From Certhia americana (lineage: Eukaryota > Chordata > Aves > Passeriformes > Certhiidae), in contig CM031879.1 of the NCBI GenBank assembly GCA_018697195.1, positions 37,497,408 through 37,561,407 on the forward strand: a stretch of DNA of 64,000 bases, in the 5' to 3' direction. The notes beneath the pieces are model-generated. The model did not search any database. It saw only the letters and a list, made by a program, of their open reading frames with translations, and was not told where the DNA came from. A program made the position numbers and the translations under genes. Positions 1 through 12,612 of this stretch are shown here, piece by piece. The number at the start of each line of letters is the position of its first letter. Position 1 is the first letter of the stretch.

Positions 1-3000
1 AACAGCAAGAAGAAAGTGATATAAATAAAATCCTTTGTTAATAAATCCCAGCAAAACAAGGCAGTACAGATTTGCTGCTGGCAGATTTCAACAACCGATT
101 GCAGTTAGCTTCCAACTTTGAAACAAATATGATCTTTGAAGAAAGCTGTGACTGTTGACTTGCTGCAGCAAGTTATGAACAAAACCTTGAAACAGAAAAC
201 CTGTGTGAAACAGAGAGCTCACCATCATCTTTGCAGTTCTGTTGCTTGGTGTCCTACATGTTGAATGACCCCAAGAATTGAAATAGGAGTACTAGAACTC
301 CCCTCAGCTTGCAGCCTGATTTTCCAAGGTATCTGCCTAAGATATGAGGGGCACACACTTTTCACAGTTGTACCAGCAGGATGCAAAAGGTGATGTATAG
401 GAACTCCATAGCTATGACTACCGCGTTACAAGGCTGTCAGGCTGCAGAGGAGATGAGACATACAACCACCTATTTTTCCAATGACTGCTTCATAGACTTG
501 AAAGCCACCTCACCCTCTCAAGTTTCTCTGGTCTGTATAACAAAGAACAGCTACACTATCTTTTTGCTACTATGCTGATTCAGTAAGTACTTTCACAAAA
601 ACAGAGCTGCCAAGTCTACTGAAAAGTGAAGATGATGACATACCCTTTTCTGAGGGCTAGAACTGCTGCTGATGGCCACAGTTACCCACCTAATCTTTTC
701 CAAGTACATTCTTCCCCAATGCTTAACTGATTGTAGAGGAATTGATTCCTTAAGGTCTAGGAGATTTACTTTTTCAGAACACATGCTTGAAATAGAAAAT
801 TAAAGAGTTAGTGGATGTGAAGGATTAGTGATTAAACATGGGCTTTTATCGAAAAGAACCACTAAAATGTAACTTTGGTTCAGGAGAAATAAATTAAGAG
901 ACTATTTTCAGCAGACCCCTTTCTTCTACAATTATCCCTGTTTGAACAGAAATAAAATCAATGCTTTGATGCCTCTGTGTATTCATGGGTACTTCATTGT
1001 TCCATCTTTTAAAAAATAAAGAACAATCATCCTCTGATCTCTTCTTGAGATATGGTATTCTAATCAAGATTTTTTCATCTCTTTTTTCTTATAATTATTA
1101 GTAAAGCAACAGTGGGGTACCAACATATTACGAGAAGTTGTGTGCATTTCCTGGTAGCTTAGCTAAGTTGCATCTGAGAAATTTGAGGTTTATTTAACCA
1201 CTCCCTTTTGGACCCTGCTAAAACAAGTACATACATCTCCCTCTTTATTTACCTCTAAGATCCAAGCTTGTGGTTTATACATTCAGGAAAACGTTGTTAT
1301 TATATGCAAATGTGTGTATATATAAAAATTATCACTCAAATCTTCTCGTCTGAAAAGAGAACTAACAGTTGAATGTCTCTCATTCAGAGGCTGACTCTTC
1401 AGCAAATGTCTCAAAAGAAGATTAAGCTGACTGAGATTAACTTTGAAAATGCCTGGATTTATACATACACGTACAGTTCATAGCACATTAGTAAATATTA
1501 CTTTTAAAAATGTCAAAAATACAATCTGTAAAACAAATGTTTCTAATTTGTTTCACAAATTTAGAGTTATATGCTTCAAAACACTATCTGATTTAGCTTG
1601 GTCTCCTCTAATCTTTCCTTCTCATTACTTTTGCTTCTAATAAGCAACAGAATTAATAGTTTTACTTAATTCGTATTTCAAATTCTATTGCATTACCTTC
1701 AAGAACAGTATTTTGTATTCAAATAACATAGGTCAGACAAAAACTTGCACTTATATTTTTTGCACTTGCATGACGGTCATCTGTGTTAAAGAGAAATGGG
1801 ATGTACATGTCCTGAAACAGTGAATTCAAAGGACAAAGAATTCTCTGCAAAAAGCTGATGACTTCATTTGTTACATTTTTAAAAATTTCTTTCATCAACA
1901 GAATAACTTCATCAGAGAAGTCCAACTTAGGCAATAGATGGAATTAAGAAAATTTTTCATTTACAGTTACACCAAAAGATCAATACATTTTTCTGAAGTT
2001 ATAAAAATGTCTCTCAGACATCAGTGTGAAACTGAAGTATGTATGACCTAGCATAGGGATGTTATTTAGAAAATAAATTCTTCATTTGCAACATTATCTG
2101 TAAAGGGAGAATATACATTTACAACATAGAAAATAGTATCCCTCATGCCTTCCAATTACTAATATTCTTGCAACCTGTAGCAATGGTGAAGCCTGCAACC
2201 GTGCAGGTTCTTGTCATAGCAGGTGCTCTTAGAGGGGTCAAAAGCAGGATACATGCGAGTTCACCGTACCATTTTTCTCTGAGGATGATAAATTCATTCA
2301 TTGCTCACATGTCTAAAGTACACTTTCATCTGGGGACAGCAGGAAGAATTCAAGGTCCCTGCACTGCCATTGGTTTTGAAGTTGCCTCGCAAACCTGTCC
2401 TGACAGCACATCCACCTTCTGCAGATTCTGCCTTCTTATTAGTAACATGTTTCTGAAGGAAACATGACTGAAAATTTAGGGTTTTCCCCCCTCTACACTT
2501 CACAAAGGTGACTTAATGTTAAAAGCTGCTATGAGTTTTGTAAAAGATGTTTCTATCCGCCTGCACACAAGTGCAGCTCCTAATTTCCATGCCACCATGC
2601 ATCACTCTGGGTTGAAGGACAAGGCCCTTCCTACAAGGGGAAGCCCAACCTAAAAGATGTGCTCCTACAGGCGCCCAGCCACCTCAGGAATATCCCACCT
2701 TGCACAGAGCTCCCATATGCCCCAGCACCTCTTCAGGTGAGGACTCTACAGAGACATTTAGGCTGGGTGTGTGTTACATTTTAAACCCATGTATTTTTAC
2801 ACCACTCACGAACATCAGACATGTATTTGCTTCCATGACATGACAGAGAGTATCAGCTTCCATTCCAGCTCTAGAGTTTCAGGTGGCACAGCTGAACTAC
2901 GTATCTAACTAACCAATGCTTAAACTGCACAGATCCTCATAAAGTGTCCCAGTCAACACCCACAAACCACTGCTTCAATCCACTTACCTTAATCCATGCG

Positions 3001-6000
3001 TTCAGGAAAATGCATTCTTAAAAAATAAAATAAATGGCAACACATTGATGTAAAAGAACCCAAACATTTTAGCCTGAAACTAGAATTGTCACCTTTTTTT
3101 CTGTCCCTACAAACAATAGACTTTTTTTTTTTTCTTGGAAGAATGAATTTGGTTATTCATATGTCCTCAGTTGGCACATCAAGAGGAGAAATGTTAGACT
3201 TCAAGTGTGTGGCACTTGCAGAAGGATTTTTCAATTTTAGCATGCTAGGCTGAAGAGCAAGAGAAGACATCCCCATGACAGACAGGCAGGGAACAGCACA
3301 TCACTTAGCACTGCTCCACAGGGCTTCACCCTGTGCAAAAGAGATCTGGCTTTATGCTGCTTCCCTGTCAAGGACTGTATTTCACACTTTATGAATCTAA
3401 TTATCTCTTCGTGATGAGTATGTTTTATTTTTTTTTTCCAAGATAATATACATTATAATAACATATGCACAGTCTAATGCAATTTATGCTCCATACAATT
3501 TCTGGTTTATACATATATATGGGCACTGATGGGGAAAAAAATCACCAATTATGTAGGCTACGGAGATGTAGGGAGAAAAAAAATGAAAAGAAGAGATAAA
3601 GAGAAAGGAAGGAGGAGTAGTCCAGCACGTACCCATGTATATTAATAGTCAGGTGTCATCTACTACCACATCTGAAGTTTATCTTATAGCTGATGGCAAT
3701 TACAAGCCCATTGATATTCTTATTTATTGTCACTGGACACAGTGCTTTATAACAGATTTTCAGGAAGTTTTGGGACACCCATTCCACTGGAAAAATATTT
3801 GCTTGAATTCATAAAAAAACCCAACAGAACCCAGTTATGCATTACAGCCAAACAGCAAGAAATTTTTCCATTTCCATGGATGTATTTGAAGTCAAGAGAA
3901 ATTTGTTTGTCAATAGCCAATAGCTATGACCTTGTTATGGAACTTCACAGGGAATAAAGTATCAACACTGTATATTCAGTCTATTCAAATTTCTTCTTTT
4001 ACCCTCAATCACATTGAGAAGTGAAACCATCAGTGACATGAATAGTAACTGCATAGGAAAAAACATAGAGGACATGGGTTATTAACATAAGGCAGTTGAA
4101 AATCCCCCTACATACGAAAAGATACTCTCTTGTTCTTGATCAGGAGGTGGTCTTTGTATAGGCTAATTGTGTATCTTCGAAAACAAGAATGTGCCCTTTT
4201 AAAGCTGCCATTTTCATGATCCTATTTAGAGGAACTGGGACTAAGATTTTGCATCAGTTTGAGAAAATACATGGTCAGATTTCTTTTGAAGCAGATTTTC
4301 ATCTTGAAGAATACAAGCAAAATTTGAATTAAGATAAGGTTTATGAAAAACATGTCAGACATTTAGTCAAATAAAAAAACATCAGATAGAGAGGAACATC
4401 TATAATGCATTGCTAGAAAGATGCCTCCTTCAATTTGCAGGCTTCCATATGACCACTCCTTAAATGTGGGCAAAGGGAAGCACAGAAATCTATTCCCTTC
4501 TAATATTTCCAGGAGGGTAATCGTACTTGTAGAAAATGCTTTCATCCAACTGTGCTACAACAGTCTAAGTGATCTCACCCACAACAAGCTTGCTTTAATT
4601 TCTCATTGCTTAGAACGTGTACCTGCAGCACACAGGAACTCACAGGAGGTCTTCATATAAGCATGAGGAGGCGAAACTGGCTGGGGGAGATGGCACTGCA
4701 CTTGGAGAAAAGCAGAACACCGTTGCTGGATCTGTATGCAGCATTTGAGACAATGCCAGGCTGGTGAGGTGCTGAGAATCATCAGACTGCAGAAGAACTG
4801 ATGATTAGAGGAGGAAATTGGGTTGAAATTGAGTGAAACTGGACAAAGATTAAGGGCAACACACAGAGCAATGGAGTTAACTGCACCAGGGCTTTTGAGA
4901 AGAGCAAGGCAACAGAAGGCAGCATGCAAGGGAGACCTGGGGCTCTGGATAATAAAGGGAAAGGCAGCTACCGCTGGACATGGGGTAGGGTGAAGCAATG
5001 GCTCTGGAAAAAGGCAAAGGACTTTGTGGAAGACAAAGAACTTGGAGAGGAGAGGCAAAGGCAGTAAGATGTGATGAGAGGTGTGCCAATACAAATAAAC
5101 ACTGCTGGAAAATGCCAACTAACTGCAACCAGATCTGTCTGTAATCAGTGTCAACAAAGTCCTTACTGAAGACATACCTATGGAAGAAGTGAAAAGTAAC
5201 TGCACAGGTGTTTATAAACATTTCCCTTTTGGACTGAAGTGACCATTTTGGGTTTTTTAATGGAGGTAAATTAAGCTGGGAATGTACTTAGAAACTCATA
5301 ACCTTGAACATAAAACTTTTTTTTTTTTTCCTTGTCATTTTATTGATGACATTACTGCAACTTTATCTCAATTTTGTCAGGGTATAGCTCCCTATGCCTT
5401 GAAGGTTTAAGCTTTGAATCTACCTGGAAAATTTTACCAGTTAGCTCTGATGGACATTGAAGATTCCTGATGGGGTGCTATTGATTTATGGTGTAAGACA
5501 TTTGCAATAAAGGTAGGAAGGGAGCACTTTCTAAGAGAGAACACTCACTTGGCTGTTGGAAGACACCCAGCAGGCACTTTCATCTCCCAAAGCTCCCAAA
5601 TGCTGGGGCCAGCTTCCCCTAAGTGGTACCTCTCCTCACTACAGTGCCTTAGCTTTCCTTGCTGATTTCTTCCCTTCCTCCCAACGGAGCGCCACGCAAA
5701 GGTCAGGCAAAAGCCTTACAGATTAAATTGTAAGTGATTAAAATTTCCATTATTTTGTGAACTTGTTCTACATATTAAAGAGCCCTAATGGAACTTGCAC
5801 ACATTTGTGCAGGTAGGAAGGCACATGATGATAGGAATTAAGGAAATTAATTCCTGTGCTTTGGACTGAAGTAATCTTCCAGAATATAATTGGCTTTCAA
5901 TCATTCACACACACCATGCCCTTCACCTTTGAATGGTAATTAATTTTACCATACAGGTTTCAAATGCCGTTTACGTCAGCTTTAAGAAAACTCCCATCTA

Positions 6001-8207
6001 CGTACTAGAATACAGTCAATATATTTTGTCCAGGAGGAGACCATGTCACAGCATAATTCAGATCTAATGTATACATCCTTATGATGTTTTAGCATGTCAG
6101 TGCTAAATTCAATAACAAGGAGGAATGCAGAACACCTCCTGGACAGAGATCAAGCAGCAATTCCCCCAGAAACACAAGGCTAACAATAACACCTCTCCTG
6201 AAACGCTCCCTGTTTTCTTGCTGTGCTGAGCTTCCTGTGGGACATGGTGAAATGGATACGAGGGTACAATTTTCAAGGCTATGCCTACATCACAGCAGAA
6301 TAGTGCAAGGCACGGTGACTGTAAATATGGCTCATCTGCTTTAACCAAACAACAGGAATCTAGAAAATCTCATTACGTAGAACTTTCTCCCTCCCATGAC
6401 TGTGAAAGAAAGACAAGAGAGGAAATACTTAGAAGCACTGGCTTGGTCTAGTTCCTTTTGGAGTTGCTTCAGCCCATCCTCTACAGTTGAGGCAGCATGT
6501 TACAGGCGATGAAGTGTATCCCTCTGACGAAATGGCCTTCTGCAGGCCAGGTGTGCTATGTAAAGCTATTTCCTCTTGCCTATGTTTTTGTTTTGCACAT
6601 CACATCCTATCATTCTGTGATGTTTCATCTCACTCACACTAATACCAGCCATGGCTGACAACCAGGGAGACTGTAACACTGGCATGCCTGCCAAATGGTT
6701 AGGCATATCCTGGACACAGACAACAGATGCTTATATTTAAATTAGGACTAATTTGCATTGTTGTGTATTGTGGAATTTTTAAAGCATAGTTTTACAAAAA
6801 GGGATATATAATTCTGAAATAGTAATATTTCCTTTGAAAAGTCAGGTTTGCTAATGGATTGCCATCTGTTCAAGCCTTTGCCAGAAAGTAGATTTGTCCT
6901 GCTTACTGAAAACAGTATTAGGGTGAAACTGTAGATTACACAGTGGATTTCTGAGCAGTTTAATTTAAAGTGCAGGCTAACACTTTGCTATTTCAGTACA
7001 AATAACTTTAGCTTCTCCTTTTGTACTAATGCTGGAATCTAAGCCCAGCAAACTGTATTTGGAGTGTTTTGTGGGCTGTTTTGCTCTCAGCTGGGTTTTA
7101 GAAAAGGTGCCTACCTGCCCTTTATAATTTTGAAACAGTTTGTATTCATTAGCATAGGACTCACAGAAATAAAAACCAAAAAAACCCTCCATGTTACTTC
7201 GACAACCTATCTTAATGGTTTGGAAAAAAGCCCCAAACATTTAAAACATCAAGGCACCGGCCTCAATTATGCTTTCAAGGGACTGGGAGCCTCTTGGAGC
7301 CTCTGAATACAAGTGAGGAGGAAAGACACCTCGGCAATTCATAATGCCGTACTGGGAGCTGATGGACCTCTTCCCGATGGAGCGTAGGAGCAAAGCCCCT
7401 TCTAACCCACAGAAATCTAGTAAGGTTTCTGGTGAACGGCGTTACGGGAATAACTGCACTGCAAGGGAGAGAGGTTCAATTTTTACAGCCTGGAGGCAAA
7501 AGTTGAATTGTAAACTTCAAGATTTCAGCACCCTCTTACGCTACCTGTAAAAGGTTACTGACACAGCCCCAGGGCTACCCAAACACCAACGCTCTCCCTA
7601 CCCGGACCGAGTAGCTGTGCACGGGAATACGCAGAACCGTTCTTCCGCATGCGAACGGACAAGCCGCAGACACAGATCCCTTCCCCGCACACCCCCGCGC
7701 AAGCCCCCAAAAGCCGCATTTTGCCGGCAAACGACGCTCTCGTCGAGAGGTTCGGCCGGACGGGCGCAGCCCCGCCGCCGAGCATCCCCCGCCGAGCCAC
7801 CTGCGGGGGTGGGGACGCGGGCCCTGGGCACCGGGGCACGGCGGGGGGCGCGCACGGGGGAGCCCCGCAGGGCGGGGACGGCGGCACGGCAGCGAGGAGC
7901 GCCTCCGCACCGGGGCGCTGACCGCGGAGCCGCGTCCTGCGCACTGCCGGCGGCGGGATACCTGCCCCATCCCGGCCCCTGCCCGCACAAAGTTTTATCT
8001 GCTCCGTTCCAGCCCTTCCCGTCGCCCACCCGAGTCCCGCGGGGAGGCGCGTCCCCGCTGCCCGCCGCCACCGCCAGTCCCGGGCACTGCGGGGCCGGAA
8101 GGCTGCCGCGGCAGCGCACGCCGCGCTGGAGCTGCGGGGGCAGACCCGGCGCTTGCCGCGGTGGGCCCCGGGCAGGGCGGCCGGGGAGCGGCGGCAGCCG
8201 CGCTTAC
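1..8207 (-). other. LIN7A: LIN7A intron 1 (partial)
   Basis: This stretch lies downstream of the LIN7A exon 1 donor on the minus strand. No reading frame resembles the next LIN7A exon (start of the L27 domain), so the intron appears to continue past the left edge. It contains AT-rich unique sequence, short T and A runs (for example 3121-3134 and 5317-5329) and no repeat that I can name. A stretch around 4600-5220 is purine-rich on the plus strand and gives two overlapping minus-strand open frames with no recognisable motif. The LIN7A introns of mammals host miR-617 and miR-618; I saw no hairpin here that I could assign to either. Confidence 0.75.
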
Positions 8208-8860
8208 CTCTGTCCAGCGTGAGCGGCTGGACCGCTGTCAGTGTCGCCATGTCTGCGGCGGGGCTGGAGCCCGAGTGACGCGCGGCTCCGGCACCGGCGT
8301 GGAGTGCGGGGAAGGGCGGGGAGGAGGCTGGCAGGGAGAGGGGGCGGAGGAGGAGGGTGGCTCCGTGGGAGGAGGAGGCGAGCGGGGCGGAGAAGGTGCC
8401 CAAGGGTGGGCGGCTCATGGCACACGGGCCGCCGCGATGCTGCGGGCGCAGAGCGGCCCGGCGCGGCCCGGCGCGGGCTGCCGGCATCGCTGCGGTACCG
8501 GAGCTGGGCCTGCAGAGCGGCTCCCGCCTCACCGCGCTCGCCTCGGGGCAGAGATCGGGGACCGCGGGGATCGGCAGGAGCCCGAGCCGAGCGCGGGGGG
8601 CGGTTCGCTGCCGGTCCCGCCGCCCCGGGGCTGCCGCAGCTGCCGGCGGAGGAAGAGAGAGGGGCGAGGGCGGGAGCTCCGCAGCGCCGCGGGGCGGGGA
8701 GGATCGGCGGAGCCGGATCCGGCGGCACGGCCTCGCCTGGGCCGGGGGCGGTGGGCCGGGCCGGGCCTGGGCAGCGGCGCGGGGAGCGGTGTGCCTGCGT
8801 GAGGCCCTGCTGCGAAGGCTGCCTGCGGGGGAGGAAAATCACCGCGTGGAACCGGGAGAG
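7560..8860 (-). promoter_or_regulatory. LIN7A: CpG island covering LIN7A promoter and exon 1
   Basis: Base composition changes abruptly near 7560 from AT-rich to very GC-rich with dense CpG, and falls back after about 8860. The LIN7A start exon sits near its centre, so the transcription start should lie on the high-coordinate side, about 8260-8800. GGGCGG-type Sp1 boxes are frequent, and an NRF1-like CGCATGCG core occurs near 7646. No TATA box is obvious. The many long open frames on both strands here result from a lack of AT-rich stop codons. Confidence 0.85.
8208..8250 (-). CDS. LIN7A: LIN7A first coding exon (partial gene)
   Basis: Read on the minus strand, the exon encodes MATLTAVQPLTLDR plus one base of the next codon, then meets a GTAAGC splice donor (complement of 8207-8202). 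This peptide matches the start of vertebrate LIN7A (known form MATLTVVQPLTLDRD), and the phase-1 split fits the following Asp codon. LIN7A is a small L27-PDZ scaffold that works with CASK and Mint1 in polarised membranes and synapses; both domains are encoded by later exons, which would lie left of this window. The ATG has G at -3 and G at +4, a good Kozak context. The exon lies inside a CpG island, as expected for a first exon. The upstream frame is open for over 90 codons, so a longer N-terminus is possible. Identification comes from the peptide, the donor site and the divergent ACSS3 neighbour. Confidence 0.93.
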
Positions 8861-10948
8861 GCGGTTCCTGGCATTGTGCAGGGCCTCGGATTAAGGGACA
8901 TGTTATGTAGCCACCCTTTTGGGTGGACCAAGGCGTGTGCCTCATCAGTGCAACCATCACCTCTTTTCTAAGTTCTCTGTGCGGCTGACCATCCCTAACG
9001 CACAAAACCGCGCGGGGTTGGTGACAGACACGTGGCGGCCACCTCTCGTAGGTCTGCTGCAGCTTCTGTGAACACGGAGGCCTCTGTTAAAGACCATCCA
9101 CGAAGGTGGAATTTCACTGGAGTTCTGCGTGGTTTATCTGCAGCCTTCTGTTTTTTCTACCTTTGTCGTCCACCAGAAGAGAAAGGGACGTGGTCAGCTG
9201 CCATCCAAGAAAGGTGTGACAGTACGGCAGAGTTCCACTGAGTTTCTGCTGCTTTCTCTTCGGTGGATGATGGTGTAGCAAAATAAATGATGAGTGAAGA
9301 ATGGTGTCCTTTTTGACTGTTCCCCTTGTGTAGTGCCTGTGCACCTTAGGCTCGCTTGGAATATTGGGATAAAGGGCAGGGTAGCATTCTTCTCCTCACC
9401 CATTTTTCCCATATTTTTTCACATACTACAGAGGACTTGCAAGTACAGCAGTTCAAGGTTGCATGTGAATAAAAGCTTTCAAGAGTATTTAAGCACTAGT
9501 ATAGAGAATTAGGGAAGCTGTGGAAAAATTGCCACTAAGTTTTCAGAGCAGATGAAAAATATATTTTACTGTTTTAAAAATAGAGGAGTTTAAATAATGT
9601 ATAAACGAACCACCCATTTTTGATAAACTGCATTCAGCACAAATTTATCTAATTAACATTAAACATTAGCGTATTTGGTTATCTTGGCAAGAGAACGTTT
9701 CAATTAGCTAAAATATCAAAAGTTGAATAATAGTTCCTGGCAAACAGTTTTAAAAATCAAAATTAACATTGTTATTATGCAAATTTTATGTACTTGCATA
9801 GCAGCTGGGTTGACATAAAGTGTAACAGCTCCTCTTAAGTAGTCATGTTGCAGTATATTAGATTCATAGTCCCAAAAGGAGAAGAAATAAACATTTGGAG
9901 CCATAATAACCTAATGTGACAGCATTCAAACAGTTATGACATTTAAAATAACTTTATTAAAGATATAGAAGTGTGTTCAAATAAAATTAAGAGCAAGATG
10001 CCAAGTAAATTAGCCTACCAAGTTGCTTTTCGTGAAAGACTTCGTAACCCTCAGACTTGTTTTTTTAGAGCGCTATCTGGCAAACAGACATTTTGAAGCA
10101 AAATGCTGTCATAACAATAACTTCTCTACCAATTAGTATGTAACACTAATGCCAAGAGCAGGGTGCCTGTGGAAAGCAATAATGTCCTTGTGGGTTTATC
10201 TTTTATCTACTGCTGGTCAGATTTTGTATGCTTCAAGGACTAATTGGCACCTGGATAAGAGACTTGAGTAGAAGTATTACTGCACTCAAGGAAGATTAAA
10301 AGCAGCATTTGCTGAAATTAAAATATTTGCTAAGCAGCATAGGTGTATAGTTAGTTCCCAAGAATGTTAAAGACCTAGATGAGGAGTACTTTAAGTAGCT
10401 GAATTTTGCAGAAAATTGCAGAAGCTGTACAGCTGAAATTAGCAACTGGAGAAAGGAGGTAGAATGAGGCAGTAGCTCTTGCTATGCTAACTCCCAGGAG
10501 CAATGGAGGACACTAATAGCAAAAGTTAGAAGTCAAATAAAAAAAAAAGTACCAGCCAGCCTGTTGTCTTAGGAGGTATATCTTTTTGGACAGAAGCAAC
10601 TGGTCTGACTCTCAGTCATCTTGTTGTTTCTTTGGGATGTATTGTAGCTATTAATTCAATATTGTATGCTGTTTAGTAAACCAATGAAATTAAACTGAGT
10701 TAACAGCTTTTATATCTGCTGTAAACTAACACTTCTCTAACAGATATTCAGTGGTCAGGTGCCAGTGAACCAGGCTGTTGCTAATAAGGTGCCTGTAGAC
10801 TTTTTGTGGCTAATTTTTAAAACAAATTTAGCATTTTTTAAAAATACCTAAAATGTGGTCATAAAGGCTTCCATTGCTATGCTTTTAGAGAATACAGATT
10901 TTATTATATAAAATTTTAAAATTGCCTGAAAGTGGGTAATTGTGTGAA
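8861..10948. other. Intergenic sequence beyond the LIN7A promoter
   Basis: GC content drops quickly after the CpG island. The first 400 bases are moderately GC-rich and could belong to a divergent promoter transcript; an AATAAA occurs near 9280, but nothing else supports a gene. The rest is AT-rich unique-looking sequence. Confidence 0.5.
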
Positions 10949-11080
10949 AGATGGTGCCCAGAGGGGCTGAGAAAGGACCTGGGCAACCTGTTCTTACTGT
11001 GACACTAGCCTGGCTTTAAGCAAGAGATTAGACTGGATATTTTTCAAATCCTTTTCAACATAAATTATTCTATGGTTCTC
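10949..11080 (+). mobile_element. CR1 LINE 3' fragment, diverged
   Basis: A degraded but ordered match to the CR1 3' end: a gcccagagggg-like segment, then gagattagactgg, then a tail resembling ttttcaacataaattattctatggttct. Orientation is plus. Several indels relative to better copies in this window indicate an old insertion. Confidence 0.6.
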
Positions 11081-11756
11081 TAATAAGCTGTCTAATTTGC
11101 TGCTAAGAATTATCTGAGTAGCTATATTCAATTGTTAGATTTTAAAAAATAATGTGTTCTAATGCTGCTGCAAGCAAACCATGAAGAATGCAATGGTTAC
11201 TTCAGGACTGGAGATTATTTTCAGTAGGGGTGTTCTTATGTAGCCCATTCAGTGTAAGTTCATTTTGGGATGCTGCCAAAAGGACAATGCAGTCCTTGAA
11301 TATATAAATGAAGAATGGCAAACACAAATAGGGAAAGGGTCTTCTGTATGTAGCATCCATAAAGCAACTGACTGGAATACTGTGTCCAGATGTGATGCCT
11401 TTCAAGACAGAAAATCAATTTTTACATGAGGTTGAAGGACCTTAAGCAAAGTTTATCAAAGAAAAGGAATAAGAAGGAAATGAATCACTGTATGTAGGAA
11501 GAGACATAATATTGGAGGGATTTAAAATCTTTAAATTTATAGTCTTATGACATAAGGTGATCCCATGACTGGAAGTTTAACAAACACAACCTTGAGTAAG
11601 CTGTGCTGTTCTAGCTATTAGGGATCAATTACTTGTGATTGCTTGAAATTTTAACAAAAATCAGAAGTCTATAAAAGGCTTGCTTTGATCTAACTTCTAA
11701 AGAAAATACAAAGGCAGAGGTTAGATGAGATAATGAGCATGATCTGTTTCTCTCAT

Positions 11757-12202
11757 TGATGCCTTAAGTTTTAGCTTTCATATTTTCCAGATTCTGTACT
11801 TCATTGCTATATAACTCTGAACTTCATATAAAATGTTAGCAAGGTGTCTTCACAGGGTAGTTAGACAAAACCCTTTTCCAGCCTGAAAACCAATGACACT
11901 GATACAGCTTTGGGCCCAAAAAATATGAACAACAGCAAAATTGAGGCGAGCAATCTGTGAGGATGGGACTTCATAACCTGAAGCTGTAATTGGACAATTA
12001 ACTTCAATATGTAAATGGACCAAAACTTATAAAAGTGTGAAAACTCATGACTCAGAGCCCATCTTGGGTCCATCTTGGGTGGAGCCACAGCCAGGCACTT
12101 GCTGCTGTGTAAGGTGTATCCTGTAAAGGCCTTTTAATAAATACCCACTTTATTCCTTGAACACTGTCAGGCCTCTGTTCCAGGTCGCCTCTTTAGGCAT
12201 CC
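11757..12202 (+). mobile_element. Solo LTR, ERV class I-like (copy A)
   Basis: About 446 bp starting TGATGCC and ending GGCATCC, flanked by TCAT at 11753-11756 and 12203-12206, so a 4-bp target-site duplication as in class I (gammaretrovirus-like) ERVs. The final CA is changed to CC. A TATAAAA box is at 12028-12034 and an AATAAA signal at 12136-12141, giving the plus orientation and a U3-R-U5 layout. A second copy in opposite orientation lies at 53376-53805 and aligns end to end. Copy A has an 11-bp duplication of a tcttgggtcca-type unit near 12062-12080. There is no internal retroviral sequence beside it, so this is a recombined solo LTR. The minus-strand open frame inside it is antisense to the LTR and unlikely to be a gene. 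Confidence 0.85.
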
Positions 12203-12364
12203 TCATGACTTTTATGACCCTTTGTTTTTCCTCAAGAACTGGTGCTACATGGGTCAGAGAATTATTTCTATGCAGTACAGTGCAATGCAATGTGGAAAAA
12301 CCCAGCATCCCTCTGAATACACTCAATGTCTGACAGAGTAGCACATCTAAGCTTTGCATGGGAT

Positions 12365-12612
12365 AATTCATAGACTCATGCAATGATTTTGTGTTGTAAA
12401 GGACCTTAAAAATTATCTAGTTCCACTCCCCTGCCACGGTGAATGTCATCTTCCACTAAAACAGGTTGCTTAAAGCCCAGTCCATCCTAGTCTTGAGCGC
12501 TTCCAAGGGTGGAGCATCCATATTTCTGGACAACTTTTTCTAATGTCTTGTCTCATAGTGAGGAAATTTTTTCTAATATCTGATCTAAACCATCCCTCTT
12601 TCAGTTTGTGCC
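12365..12612 (-). mobile_element. CR1 LINE 3' fragment
   Basis: Minus-strand CR1 3' end. The reverse complement of the start gives the usual terminal tail (tcatagactcatgcaatgatt on the plus strand). The following plus-strand blocks, such as ttccaagggtggagcatcca and ggacaactttttctaatg, are the standard CR1 3'-UTR segments. A 19-A run follows at 12758-12776 but is separate. Confidence 0.85.

Noticed and set aside
1..8207. LIN7A exon 2 (start of the L27 domain) in this window
   Set aside because: No minus-strand frame contains a recognisable AIELLEKLQ-like segment beside an acceptor site, so exon 2 is probably outside the window.
7555..8971. Several overlapping open frames of 140-325 codons on both strands around the LIN7A start
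   Set aside because: They lie in a CpG island where GC-rich sequence lacks stop codons; composition is Arg/Pro/Gly/Ala-rich with no domain. Only the 14-codon LIN7A segment is supported.
9269..9290. AATAAA near 9280 as the 3' end of a small gene at 9032-9241
   Set aside because: The 69-codon frame has no motif, and a single AATAAA in AT-rich DNA is expected by chance.
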